Source of the DNA: Serratia liquefaciens ATCC 27592 | GTDB taxonomy: Bacteria > Pseudomonadota > Gammaproteobacteria > Enterobacterales > Enterobacteriaceae | Length of the DNA: 64,000 bases | Direction of reading: 5' to 3' | Assembly (NCBI RefSeq): GCF_000422085.1 | Contig: NC_021741.1 | Location: 1,054,001-1,118,000, forward strand | Shown here: positions 1 to 8,167 of the stretch, one piece after another | Position numbering within the stretch: position 1 is the stretch's first letter | How the letters are laid out: each line of letters begins with the position of its first letter | Translations under genes and position numbers: made by a program | The notes under the pieces: generated by a model | Told to the model about the DNA's origin: nothing | What the model saw: only the letters and a program-made list of their open reading frames with translations | The model's database searches: none

Positions 1-58
1 TGATGATGATGGCGATTACCCAGGCGAAAATCGGGCGATCTATAAAGAACTTAGCCAT
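1..58 (-). CDS. acrB: AcrB RND efflux pump, N-terminal fragment
   Basis: Only the first 19 codons are inside the window; the gene runs off the left edge. They read MAKFFIDRPIFAWVIAII, the cytoplasmic N-terminus and start of the first membrane helix of AcrB-type RND transporters. The protein is the inner-membrane proton-driven drug pump of the AcrAB-TolC system. The start codon lies 17 bases after the acrA stop, so acrA and acrB form one operon. Confidence 0.9.
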   Translation of the reverse strand, partial: MAKFFIDRPIFAWVIAIII

Positions 59-75
59 GTCTTACCGGCTCCTTT

Positions 76-1263
76 TTATGACTTCTGCGCTTCAGACTGC
101 GGCTGCTTTTGCGCCTGAGTGTCAACTTCCTGCACTTTTACCTGAGCGCCCGGACGGACTTTCATCAAGCCGGTGACAATCACGCGGTCGCCGGCTTTCA
201 AACCGTCGGTAACCAGCCATTTGTCGCCGATAGCCTGATCGGCCTTCAGCGTACGCAATTCAACTTTGTCGTCAGCACCTACCACCAGTGCAGTAGCATC
301 GCCACGTGGGTTACGCGTCACACCCTGCTGCGGTACCAGCAATGCGTCGCTGCGCACACCTTCGTCCAGACGGGCGCGAACGAACATGCCTGGCAACAGC
401 GTATCGTTAGGGTTAGGGAACACCGCACGAATGGTGATGGAACCGGTGGTTTCATCAACGGTGACGTCAGAGAATTCCAGCGTGCCTTCCTGAGCGTATT
501 GCGCGCCGTTTTCCAGCAGCAGTTTCACTTTGGCTTTGCCGTTCTCTTGCTTCAGCGCACCGCTTGCCAGTTCTTGCTTCAGACGCAGGAAGTCGTTGCT
601 CGACTGAGTCACGTCGACGTACATCGGATCAAGCTGCTGCACGGTAGACAGAGCAGTAGCTTGGCCGTTAGTGACCAGTGCCCCTTCGGTCACGGCAGAT
701 TTGCCGATACGGCCGGAGATTGGTGAAGTCACCTTGGTGTAAGCCAGGTTGATGCGCGCGGTTTCCACAGCGGCTTTGGCTGCCACAACAGCGGCTTCCG
801 CCTGCTGCAGGTTGGAGACTGCGGTGTCGTAATCTTGCTTACTGATGTAACTGGTACCCAGCAATGGTTTGTAGCGGTTAACCGTCACGCGTGCGATAGA
901 CGCGCTGGCTTGGGCTTTCGCCAAATCGCCTTTAGCGCTGTCATAGGCCGCCTGATAGGTAGCAGGATCGATTTGATACAGGGAAGTACCTGCCTTGATA
1001 TCGCTGCCTTCTACGAAGTTACGTTTCAGGATAATGCCGCTAACCTGAGGGCGAACTTCGGCGATACGATACGCAGCGGTACGACCAGGAAGATCGGTGG
1101 TGATGTTGAGAGGTTCTGCCTTCAATGTCACTACACCCACTTCGGGAGCCGGTGCCTGGGCGCCTTGCTGTTGGGTTTCTTTATCGTTACATCCTGTTAG
1201 CACTAAGCTGCCTGAAAGCATCAGAACTGCCGCCAGAGGCGTTAACCCTCTGTTTTTGTTCAT
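76..1263 (-). CDS. acrA: AcrA periplasmic adaptor of multidrug efflux pump
   Basis: This 395-residue membrane-fusion protein bridges AcrB and TolC in the AcrAB-TolC drug efflux pump. The N-terminus is a lipoprotein signal with a lipobox ending LTGC, so Cys25 would be lipidated and the protein held to the inner membrane from the periplasmic side. The rest has the usual order of lipoyl half, alpha-helical hairpin (about residues 95-170), second lipoyl half and beta-barrel domains. Length matches E. coli AcrA (397). It is divergent from acrR, and the operator of AcrR lies between them. Confidence 0.97.
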   Translation of the reverse strand: MNKNRGLTPLAAVLMLSGSLVLTGCNDKETQQQGAQAPAPEVGVVTLKAEPLNITTDLPGRTAAYRIAEVRPQVSGIILKRNFVEGSDIKAGTSLYQIDPATYQAAYDSAKGDLAKAQASASIARVTVNRYKPLLGTSYISKQDYDTAVSNLQQAEAAVVAAKAAVETARINLAYTKVTSPISGRIGKSAVTEGALVTNGQATALSTVQQLDPMYVDVTQSSNDFLRLKQELASGALKQENGKAKVKLLLENGAQYAQEGTLEFSDVTVDETTGSITIRAVFPNPNDTLLPGMFVRARLDEGVRSDALLVPQQGVTRNPRGDATALVVGADDKVELRTLKADQAIGDKWLVTDGLKAGDRVIVTGLMKVRPGAQVKVQEVDTQAQKQPQSEAQKS

Positions 1264-1353
1264 AGAAAAACCTCAAGTGTCCGATTTCAAAATGATCAAT
1301 GGATCACAAGCTTTAAAACCCATTGCTGCGTTAATTATTAGTGCGTGCTATGG

Positions 1354-1377
1354 TACATACATACACGAATGTATGTA
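1354..1377. promoter_or_regulatory. AcrR operator, 24-bp imperfect palindrome
   Basis: The arms TACATACAT and ATGTATGTA flank a short centre, giving a 24-bp dyad between divergent acrA and acrR. The arms are the same as the known AcrR operator of E. coli, differing only in the centre. Binding here would repress acrAB and acrR together until a drug ligand releases AcrR. Confidence 0.88.
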
Positions 1378-1405
1378 AATCTCACTTCCCCGAAAAAACA
1401 ACGCC

Positions 1406-2095
1406 ATGGCACGAAAAACCAAACAGCAAGCGCAAGAAACTCGACAGCACATTCTTGACGCTGCGGTGCGAGAATTCTCTGAACGTGGCGTTTCTGCAAC
1501 GTCCCTCACCGATATAGCCACCGCTGCTGGGGTGACGCGTGGCGCAATTTACTGGCACTTCAAGAATAAGGTAGACCTGTTTAACGAAGTTTGGGAGTTA
1601 TCAGAGTCGAAAATAGGCGATCTCGAACTAGAGTATCAGGCAAAGTACCCTGAGAATCCACTGCGTATTTTACGCGAAATTCTAATTTATATTCTGACGG
1701 CTACGGTAGATGACGCACGCAGGCGTGCCCTGATGGAGATCGTTTTCCATAAGTGTGAATTTGTCGGTGAGATGCTCCCGTTGCAAGATGCCCGTAAAGT
1801 CCTCTATCTGGAAGGTTACGACCGTATTGAGTCCGTGCTGCGCAACAGTATGCGCCACGGCCAACTGCCGGCTGATTTACATACCCGCCGCGCTTCTATC
1901 ATTCTGCGCGCCTACATTACCGGCCTGATGGAAAACTGGCTTTTTATGCCGGAAAGCTTTGATCTGAAAGCCGAGGCGGCGGTGTTGATCGACTCATTTA
2001 TCGAAATGGCCCAATTCAGCCCCACCTTGCGGATAAAACCGGAGGAGGGGGAGCTGGCGGCACAGCCGTTGAGTGCAGAACATCATCATTTATAG
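1406..2095 (+). CDS. acrR: AcrR, TetR-family repressor of acrAB
   Basis: The 229-residue protein begins with a TetR helix-turn-helix (about residues 10-55, with the family signature [14 protein letters not shown]) followed by an all-helical ligand-binding and dimer domain. In the family, drug binding to the C-terminal pocket releases the repressor from DNA. Position divergent to acrA with the operator between them fixes the identity. A DsrE-family gene follows within 10 bases and may be co-transcribed. Confidence 0.95.
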   Translation: MARKTKQQAQETRQHILDAAVREFSERGVSATSLTDIATAAGVTRGAIYWHFKNKVDLFNEVWELSESKIGDLELEYQAKYPENPLRILREILIYILTATVDDARRRALMEIVFHKCEFVGEMLPLQDARKVLYLEGYDRIESVLRNSMRHGQLPADLHTRRASIILRAYITGLMENWLFMPESFDLKAEAAVLIDSFIEMAQFSPTLRIKPEEGELAAQPLSAEHHHL

Positions 2096-2105
2096 GAGAA
2101 ACACC

Positions 2106-2459
2106 ATGTCATCCGTTGTCTTGATCGCCAATGGCGCCGCTTATGGTCACGAATCGCTGTTTAACGCGCTGCGTCTGGCGATTGCGCTGAAAGAGCAGCA
2201 GAGCGATCTCAACCTGAAACTGTTTTTGATGTCCGATGCGGTGGTCGCGGGCATTGCCGGGCAGCAGCCGCATGAAGGCTATCACCTGCAGCAAATGCTG
2301 GAAATTCTTACCGCGCAGCAGGTGCCGGTGAAATTGTGTAAAACCTGTGCCGATGCGCGCGGAGTCAGTCGGCTGCCGCTGGCGGACGGGGTGGAAATCG
2401 GAACGCTGGTGGAACTGGCACAGTGGACGTTGGCGGCGGAGAAAGTATTGACCTTCTAA
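2106..2459 (+). CDS. DsrE-family protein, YchN-like
   Basis: This small soluble protein of 117 residues belongs to the DsrE/DsrF-like (YchN) family, whose members form hexamers and in some pathways handle sulfur. The ends VVLIANGAAYG and EIGTLVELAQWT, and the conserved Cys in KLCKTCAD, support the family call. I chose the ATG at 2106 because an AGGAG ribosome site sits about seven bases before it; an in-frame ATG at 2073 would overlap the acrR end. E. coli does not have it at this spot. Function is not established. Confidence 0.8.
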   Translation: MSSVVLIANGAAYGHESLFNALRLAIALKEQQSDLNLKLFLMSDAVVAGIAGQQPHEGYHLQQMLEILTAQQVPVKLCKTCADARGVSRLPLADGVEIGTLVELAQWTLAAEKVLTF

Positions 2460-2559
2460 GCCCGCGGCATTTGTACATCACCCGCAACGCTTTTCTTATT
2501 CTTTGGCTCTCTGCGATCGTGATAATCTTTAGGCTTCTTTATTGATTCGAAGCCAAATC

Positions 2560-5500
2560 ATGCATCGCAGGTTAGCCAAACGCCTTTTTCTGCCGCTCGT
2601 GTCGTTGTTCGGTGTGGAGTTCTCCCGCGCCTTCGCCCTGTTTTTGTTGATCGCTTTCTGTGCGGTTTGCCAACCTGCAGCCTATGCGGCACTCAATGGC
2701 GATGTGCCGTCACGCAGTGAAATACAAAGCCAGCTTGATGCGCTGAATAAGCAAAAGACGCTGACGCCGGTCAATAAACTCACGCAGCAAGACCTTACCC
2801 GAACCCTAGAACTGCTGGATGCCATCGATCGCACCAGGCAGGATGGCGCGCAGCTTAAGCAACAGCTGCAGCTGGCACCGGGCAAATTGCGCCAGGTCAC
2901 CGACGATCTGGCGGCGCTCAAAACGCCGGTCGACAGTGCGGCCGCCCGGGCTGAACTGCTGCAACTTTCCCTGCGCCAATTGGAAACCCGGCTTTACCAG
3001 ACGCTCGATGACCTACAGACGGCGCAGGAAAACCTGTCCACCTATAACAGCCAGCTGGTTTCGCTACAGACTCAACCGGAACGGGTGCAGAGCAGCATGT
3101 ATACCGCGTCTCAGCGGCTGCAGGAAATTCGTAACCAGATCAACGATCAGACGCCGGGACAAAACTCGTTGCGTGACAGCCAACTGGTGATGCTGGCCAC
3201 CGAGCAAACGCTACTCAACGCGCAGATAGATCTGCAACGCAAAAGTCTGGAAGCCAACACTACCCTGCAAGATTTGCTGCAGAAGCAGCGCGATTATACG
3301 ACCGGGCATATCGATGCGCTCGACCACAACGTGCAATTGTTGCAAGAAGTGGTCAACAGCAAGCGTCTGACGCTGTCGGAAAAAACCGCCAAAGAGGCAC
3401 AGAATCCGGAAGACGCTACGGATATCCAGCACGACCAGTTGGTCAGCAAAGAGCTGGACGTTAACCGCCAGCTCAGCCAGCGGCTGATTGCCGCCACGGA
3501 AGAGAGCAACGTACTGTTCCAGCAGAATATTCGGGTGAAGAACTGGCTGGATCGCGGCCTGCAGGCGGAGCGTAATCTCAAAGAGCAGATCCAGGTGCTG
3601 AAAGGCAGTCTGGTGCTGTCGCGCATTCTGTATCAGCAGCAACAAAGCCTGCCGCAGGGCACGTTGGTGGCGGATATGGGTACGCGTATTGCCGATCTGC
3701 GCCTGGAACAGTTTGATATCAACCAGCAGCGCGACGATCTGTTCAAGGGTGACGATTACATCAACAAACTGGTTGCCGACAGCAAAGAAAAAGCCAGCGC
3801 CGACGTGCTGGATGCTCTGAATGAAATCGTCGATATGCGCCGTGAACTGTTGGATCAGTTAAACAAACAGCTCAGCAATCAGTTGGCACAATCGATCAGC
3901 CTGCAGATCAACCAACAGCAGTTAACCAGCGTTAACAGCTCGCTGCGCGATACCCTGACTCAGCAGATTTTCTGGGTAAACAGCAACAAACCGGTCGATC
4001 TGGCATGGCTGAAAGCTTTGCCAGGGGCGGTTAGAGATCAACTGGCTGCGCTCGACTTCAAAGTCGACTTCGGCAAAATACTGCAGGGCGGACTGAATTC
4101 ACTGGTCATGCTGATCCCGCTGCTGTTGCTGATCGGCCTGTTGCGCTGGCGTTACAAGCTGATAGACACCCATTTGCAGAAACTGGCCAATGACGTGGGG
4201 CAATTAAAGCGTGATAGCCAGATGCACACCCCCAGGGCCATTGTGTTGACTCTGCTGAAGGTCCTGCCCGGTTCGGCATTGCTGTTGGGGGTGGGTTTCT
4301 GGTGTTACCGTGCAGAAATCGGTCTCAGTGACTTTCTCTGGGCGTTGTCGCAACAGTTGGCGCTGTTCTGGCTGATATTCGGCTTTACCTACCGCACGCT
4401 GGCACCTGGCGGCATTTGCGAACGGCATTTCAACTTCGCCTCTGAGCTTTGTGCGCATTATCGTCGTCAGACGGTACGCCTCGGACTGGCGCTGCTACCG
4501 CTGATCTTCTGGTCGGTGCTGGGCGAGAAAGCACCACTGCGGTTGGTGGAAGACGTTATCGGCCAGGTGGTGGTGATGTTGACCTTGGCACTGCTGGCGG
4601 TGCTGGTGTTTCCGTTGTGCCGCGACAGCTGGCGTGAAAAGGGCTCGCACGCGGTAAGGCTGATCATTGTCACCGCCATTGCCGCTACGCCGCTGATCCT
4701 GCTGGGGCTGATGTTCGCCGGCTATTTCTATACCACGTTGCGGTTAGCCGGCCGCTGGATCGACAGCCTGTATCTGTTCTTCCTGTGGAATATCGTCTAT
4801 CTGACCGCCATTCGCGGGCTGAGCGTCGCGGCGCGCCGTCTGGCTTACCGCCGTGCGATAGCTCGTCGTCAGAGCCTGGCCAAGGAGAAAGAGGGGGCTG
4901 AAGGGGTTGAACCGGTTGAGGAGCCGCCTTTGGCGCTCGATCAGATCAACCAGCAGTCGCTGCGTCTGACCACCATGGTGCTGTTTATTATCTTCGCCAG
5001 CGCCCTGTATGGCATTTGGTCAGATTTGGTGACGGTCATTTCGTACCTGGACAGCATTACGCTGTGGCATTACACCACCACTGTCGCCGGCAGCAGCGTG
5101 GCGCAGGCGGTGACGCTGGGCAACATGATGGTGGCGATAGCGGCGGTAATTGTCGCCTACGTGATGACGCGCAACCTGCCCGGTCTGCTGGAGGTGGTGG
5201 TGCTGTCGCGGCTGCAACTGCGGCAGGGGACGTCTTACGCCGTCACCACCATACTCACCTACCTGATCACCACTGTGGGCGCGGTCACTGCACTGGGCTC
5301 GCTGGGTGTCTCCTGGGATAAATTGCAGTGGCTGGCCGCCGGGTTGACCGTCGGGTTGGGCTTCGGGCTGCAGGAGATTTTCGCCAACTTTGTGTCCGGC
5401 CTGATCATCCTGTTCGAACGGCCGATTCGTATTGGCGATACCATTACTATTGGCACTTTCTCTGGTTCGGTCAGCAAAATCCGCATTCGCGCCACCACCA

Positions 5501-5955
5501 TCACTGACTTTGACCGCAAAGAGGTGATCATTCCGAATAAGGCATTTGTGACCGAACGGCTGATCAACTGGTCGCTGTCAGACACCATCACCCGCGTTTT
5601 AATCAAGGTAGGGGTGGCCTACGGCTCCGATTTGGATAAGGTGAAAGCGGTGCTGCTCAAGGCGGCGCATGATAACCCACGCGTGATGAGCGATCCGGAG
5701 CCGCAGGTGTTCTTCCTGAATTTCGGTGCCAGTACGCTGGATCATGAACTGCGCCTTTACGTGCGTGAGCTACGCGACCGCAGCTATACCGTTGACGAAC
5801 TGAATCGCTCTATCGAACGCCTGTGTCGCGAAAACGACATCAACATTGCTTTCAACCAGCTCGAGGTCTATTTGCACAATCAGCAGGGCAACGAGGTGCA
5901 GGAAGTAAAACGGACGCTATCGTCGGATAAGGACGGCTCATCGGTAGGGGAGTAG
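2560..5955 (+). CDS. mscK: MscK (KefA) potassium-dependent mechanosensitive channel
   Basis: This very large protein (1131 residues from the ATG; E. coli 1120) has an N-terminal signal-like segment, a long periplasmic coiled-coil rich in Gln and Leu (about residues 60-480), about eleven membrane helices and a C-terminal MscS core. The pore and beta-domain signature is visible in GLGFGLQEIFANFVSG and FERPIRIGDTI. It opens under membrane tension and in the family is modulated by external K+. An in-frame TTG at 2542 is a possible earlier start; neither start has a strong ribosome site. The position after acrR matches E. coli. Confidence 0.95.
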   Translation: MHRRLAKRLFLPLVSLFGVEFSRAFALFLLIAFCAVCQPAAYAALNGDVPSRSEIQSQLDALNKQKTLTPVNKLTQQDLTRTLELLDAIDRTRQDGAQLKQQLQLAPGKLRQVTDDLAALKTPVDSAAARAELLQLSLRQLETRLYQTLDDLQTAQENLSTYNSQLVSLQTQPERVQSSMYTASQRLQEIRNQINDQTPGQNSLRDSQLVMLATEQTLLNAQIDLQRKSLEANTTLQDLLQKQRDYTTGHIDALDHNVQLLQEVVNSKRLTLSEKTAKEAQNPEDATDIQHDQLVSKELDVNRQLSQRLIAATEESNVLFQQNIRVKNWLDRGLQAERNLKEQIQVLKGSLVLSRILYQQQQSLPQGTLVADMGTRIADLRLEQFDINQQRDDLFKGDDYINKLVADSKEKASADVLDALNEIVDMRRELLDQLNKQLSNQLAQSISLQINQQQLTSVNSSLRDTLTQQIFWVNSNKPVDLAWLKALPGAVRDQLAALDFKVDFGKILQGGLNSLVMLIPLLLLIGLLRWRYKLIDTHLQKLANDVGQLKRDSQMHTPRAIVLTLLKVLPGSALLLGVGFWCYRAEIGLSDFLWALSQQLALFWLIFGFTYRTLAPGGICERHFNFASELCAHYRRQTVRLGLALLPLIFWSVLGEKAPLRLVEDVIGQVVVMLTLALLAVLVFPLCRDSWREKGSHAVRLIIVTAIAATPLILLGLMFAGYFYTTLRLAGRWIDSLYLFFLWNIVYLTAIRGLSVAARRLAYRRAIARRQSLAKEKEGAEGVEPVEEPPLALDQINQQSLRLTTMVLFIIFASALYGIWSDLVTVISYLDSITLWHYTTTVAGSSVAQAVTLGNMMVAIAAVIVAYVMTRNLPGLLEVVVLSRLQLRQGTSYAVTTILTYLITTVGAVTALGSLGVSWDKLQWLAAGLTVGLGFGLQEIFANFVSGLIILFERPIRIGDTITIGTFSGSVSKIRIRATTITDFDRKEVIIPNKAFVTERLINWSLSDTITRVLIKVGVAYGSDLDKVKAVLLKAAHDNPRVMSDPEPQVFFLNFGASTLDHELRLYVRELRDRSYTVDELNRSIERLCRENDINIAFNQLEVYLHNQQGNEVQEVKRTLSSDKDGSSVGE

Positions 5956-5967
5956 AACGAGGATCCT

Positions 5968-5993
5968 GGGTTCAGCGCAGGCTGAACCCTTTT
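5968..5993. terminator. Rho-independent terminator after mscK, shared with rsmS
   Basis: A perfect 9-bp stem, GGGTTCAGC and GCTGAACCC with a 4-base loop, is followed by TTTT. It lies between convergent mscK and rsmS and probably ends both. Confidence 0.8.
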
Positions 5994-6172
5994 CACTGCC
6001 CGACAGGCAGATATGGGGAGGTAACGCCGTTGCGCTGCAGCTTTTCCTGGTAGTCCCGTTTGACAATATCCAGCGCCGCCAGCGCGGTGGCGGGATCGAT
6101 CTCATTGCATTCCAGCAGGTAAATCAGATCTACCGCCAGTTGCAATTCTGGTGAGGCATTTTCTAGAGACAT
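5993..6172 (-). CDS. rsmS: RsmS (YbaM) small conserved protein
   Basis: This 59-residue protein, starting [20 protein letters not shown], is close to E. coli YbaM in sequence and position (between mscK and priC). The same family is called RsmS in pectobacteria, where it is linked to regulation of secondary metabolism. A GTG nine bases upstream could extend it by three residues (GTG-GGT-TTT). The mechanism is not known to me. Confidence 0.85.
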   Translation of the reverse strand: MSLENASPELQLAVDLIYLLECNEIDPATALAALDIVKRDYQEKLQRNGVTSPYLPVGQ

Positions 6173-6273
6173 AAAACCCACGTTTTAATTGAGATGAATG
6201 ATACTTCGTTCGGCTGAGTATAGTGAACAAGCCCGATTGGGGGGAATAATCATTAAAATATTGTGATAAATCT

Positions 6274-6810
6274 TCAAAAACCGTTTTCTTTACGTTCAAT
6301 ACTGCGCTCAATGCGCGTCAGCGCTTGACGGCAACGCGTCAGTCGGCCTTCTAACGCAGCCAGCTCATGTTGAAGCTTTTGCTGTGCCGCCAGTGTCGTC
6401 TGCCTTCCCAGCAGGCTTTCCCGATCCTGAATCATTGCAATGATCCGACGTTCATAATCCTGATGTTCGGCCAGCTTGTGATACAGATCGACCGCTGCCA
6501 CCTCTTTGGGCTGATTCTTACGGCGCAGCGTCTGGGTTGCCAGCTCGCGTTGCAGGGCGGTGAGCTGCGCCAGCAACTTTTCAGCCAGAAAGGCTACCTG
6601 AGTGGTGCGATTGTCGTTGGCCGCCGTCTGTAACTGGGCGAAGTTCTTTTGCACTTCGGCCAGATAATCGCGCAGCCGTGTACCGCGGTTAGAAAACAGC
6701 GCAGTATCGAAGCGTGCCTGAGGGATAGGCGCGTCGCCGCGGGGCGTGATCTCGCTGGCCAATACCTTGATTTGTTGTTCTAACGCTTCTAAAAGACGCT
6801 GGGTGCTCAC
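6274..6810 (-). CDS. priC: PriC primosomal replication restart protein
   Basis: PriC helps load DnaB at stalled forks independently of PriA/PriB. The 178-residue product is helical, rich in Leu, Gln and Arg, with the family's N-terminal LLEALEQQI and basic C-terminal repeats (RLTRCRQALTRIERSIER). Length matches E. coli PriC (175). It is divergent from ybaN, as in E. coli. Confidence 0.92.
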   Translation of the reverse strand: MSTQRLLEALEQQIKVLASEITPRGDAPIPQARFDTALFSNRGTRLRDYLAEVQKNFAQLQTAANDNRTTQVAFLAEKLLAQLTALQRELATQTLRRKNQPKEVAAVDLYHKLAEHQDYERRIIAMIQDRESLLGRQTTLAAQQKLQHELAALEGRLTRCRQALTRIERSIERKENGF

Positions 6811-6959
6811 GTCGGCTCCATTGTGGGGATAGTGGGCTCAGCTTGCCCGCGATCGCGTCGTGAAACAAGCGCCGTGCATAATTCCGCCCGTTGCGGCTGG
6901 TGGCACGGGGGAAGGCGGTGATAAAGTAACGCCAGACAGGTTGATGGACAAGGGCTCGC

Positions 6960-7340
6960 ATGACGCGTTGGTTATTGATTATCCTCGGTTGGTTAGCGGT
7001 GGTGTTGGCGACGTTGGGCGTGGTATTACCACTGCTGCCGACGACGCCGTTTCTGCTGTTGGCCGCCTGGTGCTTCGCCCGTTCGTCACCACGCTTCCAC
7101 AGTTGGCTGTTGTACCGCTCCTGGTTCGGGCCTTATCTGCGTCATTGGCAGCAGCATCGCGCCTTACCGCCAGGGGCTAAATGGAAGGCGGTGGTGGTGA
7201 TTGTGCTGACATTCGCACTTTCGTTGTGGTTGGTGAAAATCTGGTGGGTGCGCGGAGTGCTGTTGCTGATGCTGGCTATTTTGCTGACCTTCATGTTGCG
7301 CTTGCCGGTTGTTGACTTATCGCAACAAAAACAGCGCTGA
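6960..7340 (+). CDS. ybaN: YbaN, DUF454 inner-membrane protein
   Basis: This 126-residue protein has three predicted membrane segments: about residues 4-40 (two close hydrophobic stretches around PLLPTTPFLLL) and about 80-115. The PLLPTTPF motif and the YRSWFGPYLRHW stretch are typical of DUF454. Function is unknown, though the gene is kept next to priC and apt in enterobacteria. Confidence 0.9.
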   Translation: MTRWLLIILGWLAVVLATLGVVLPLLPTTPFLLLAAWCFARSSPRFHSWLLYRSWFGPYLRHWQQHRALPPGAKWKAVVVIVLTFALSLWLVKIWWVRGVLLLMLAILLTFMLRLPVVDLSQQKQR

Positions 7341-7532
7341 TTGTGGCCTATGATATTCAATAGCTTTCAGGCTGCGTTTTGAAAGATGCAGGGGAAAGTT
7401 GCATTTGTCCGTCAGTTTGCATAGATTTGGGCGTTTTCGTGCGCGGGTGGCCTCCCATTCCCTGTTTATGCCGGGATCGGGTTCCAGACGATCGGCGCGC
7501 AAGTCATCAGGCAGTTTTATCAGGCAATAATT

Positions 7533-8084
7533 ATGACCGCTACTGCACAGCAGCTTCAGTTTATTAAAGACAGTATCAAAACCATTCCGGATTACCCTAA
7601 GCCGGGCATACTGTTCCGTGACGTCACCAGCCTGCTGGAAAACCCGCTGGCTTATGCTGCCAGCATCGAATTGCTGGTTGAGCGCTTTCGCGAAGCGGGC
7701 GTGACCAAAGTGGTTGGCACCGAAGCGCGTGGTTTCCTGTTTGGCGCACCGGTGGCATTGGCGCTGGGCGTAGGTTTTGTTCCGGTGCGTAAACCGGGTA
7801 AGCTGCCGCGCGCGACGCTCAGCGAAAGCTATGAGCTGGAATACGGTACTGACCAACTGGAAATACACACCGATGCCATCAGTGCCGGTGATAAAGTGCT
7901 GGTGGTGGACGATCTGCTGGCAACCGGTGGCACCATCGAAGCCACCGCAAAACTGATCCGCCGTCTGGGCGGTGAAGTTAAAGACGCTGCTTTCATCATT
8001 AACCTGCCGGATCTCGGCGGTGAAGCGCGTTTGAACTCACTGGGTATTGAATGCTACTGCCTGGTCAACTTCGCCGGCCACTGA
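7533..8084 (+). CDS. apt: Adenine phosphoribosyltransferase
   Basis: It salvages adenine with PRPP to make AMP in the cytoplasm. The 183-residue protein matches the E. coli length exactly and carries the PRPP-binding signature [13 protein letters not shown] at about residues 122-134. The start is the ATG just after GCAATAATT. A leader of about 190 bases separates it from ybaN with no gene in it. The next gene, dnaX, begins 83 bases downstream. Confidence 0.97.
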   Translation: MTATAQQLQFIKDSIKTIPDYPKPGILFRDVTSLLENPLAYAASIELLVERFREAGVTKVVGTEARGFLFGAPVALALGVGFVPVRKPGKLPRATLSESYELEYGTDQLEIHTDAISAGDKVLVVDDLLATGGTIEATAKLIRRLGGEVKDAAFIINLPDLGGEARLNSLGIECYCLVNFAGH

Positions 8085-8167
8085 TCTGCATTACCACAAC
8101 GGCCTCGCGGATCGCCGCGGGGCTGTGTTAGCATGACCCTCCAGATTACTCGACTTTTCCGGTATTA

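Noticed and set aside
8100..8122. GC-rich hairpin between apt and dnaX as a terminator
   Set aside because: It has no T-run and the genes are close and in the same direction; read-through is as likely.
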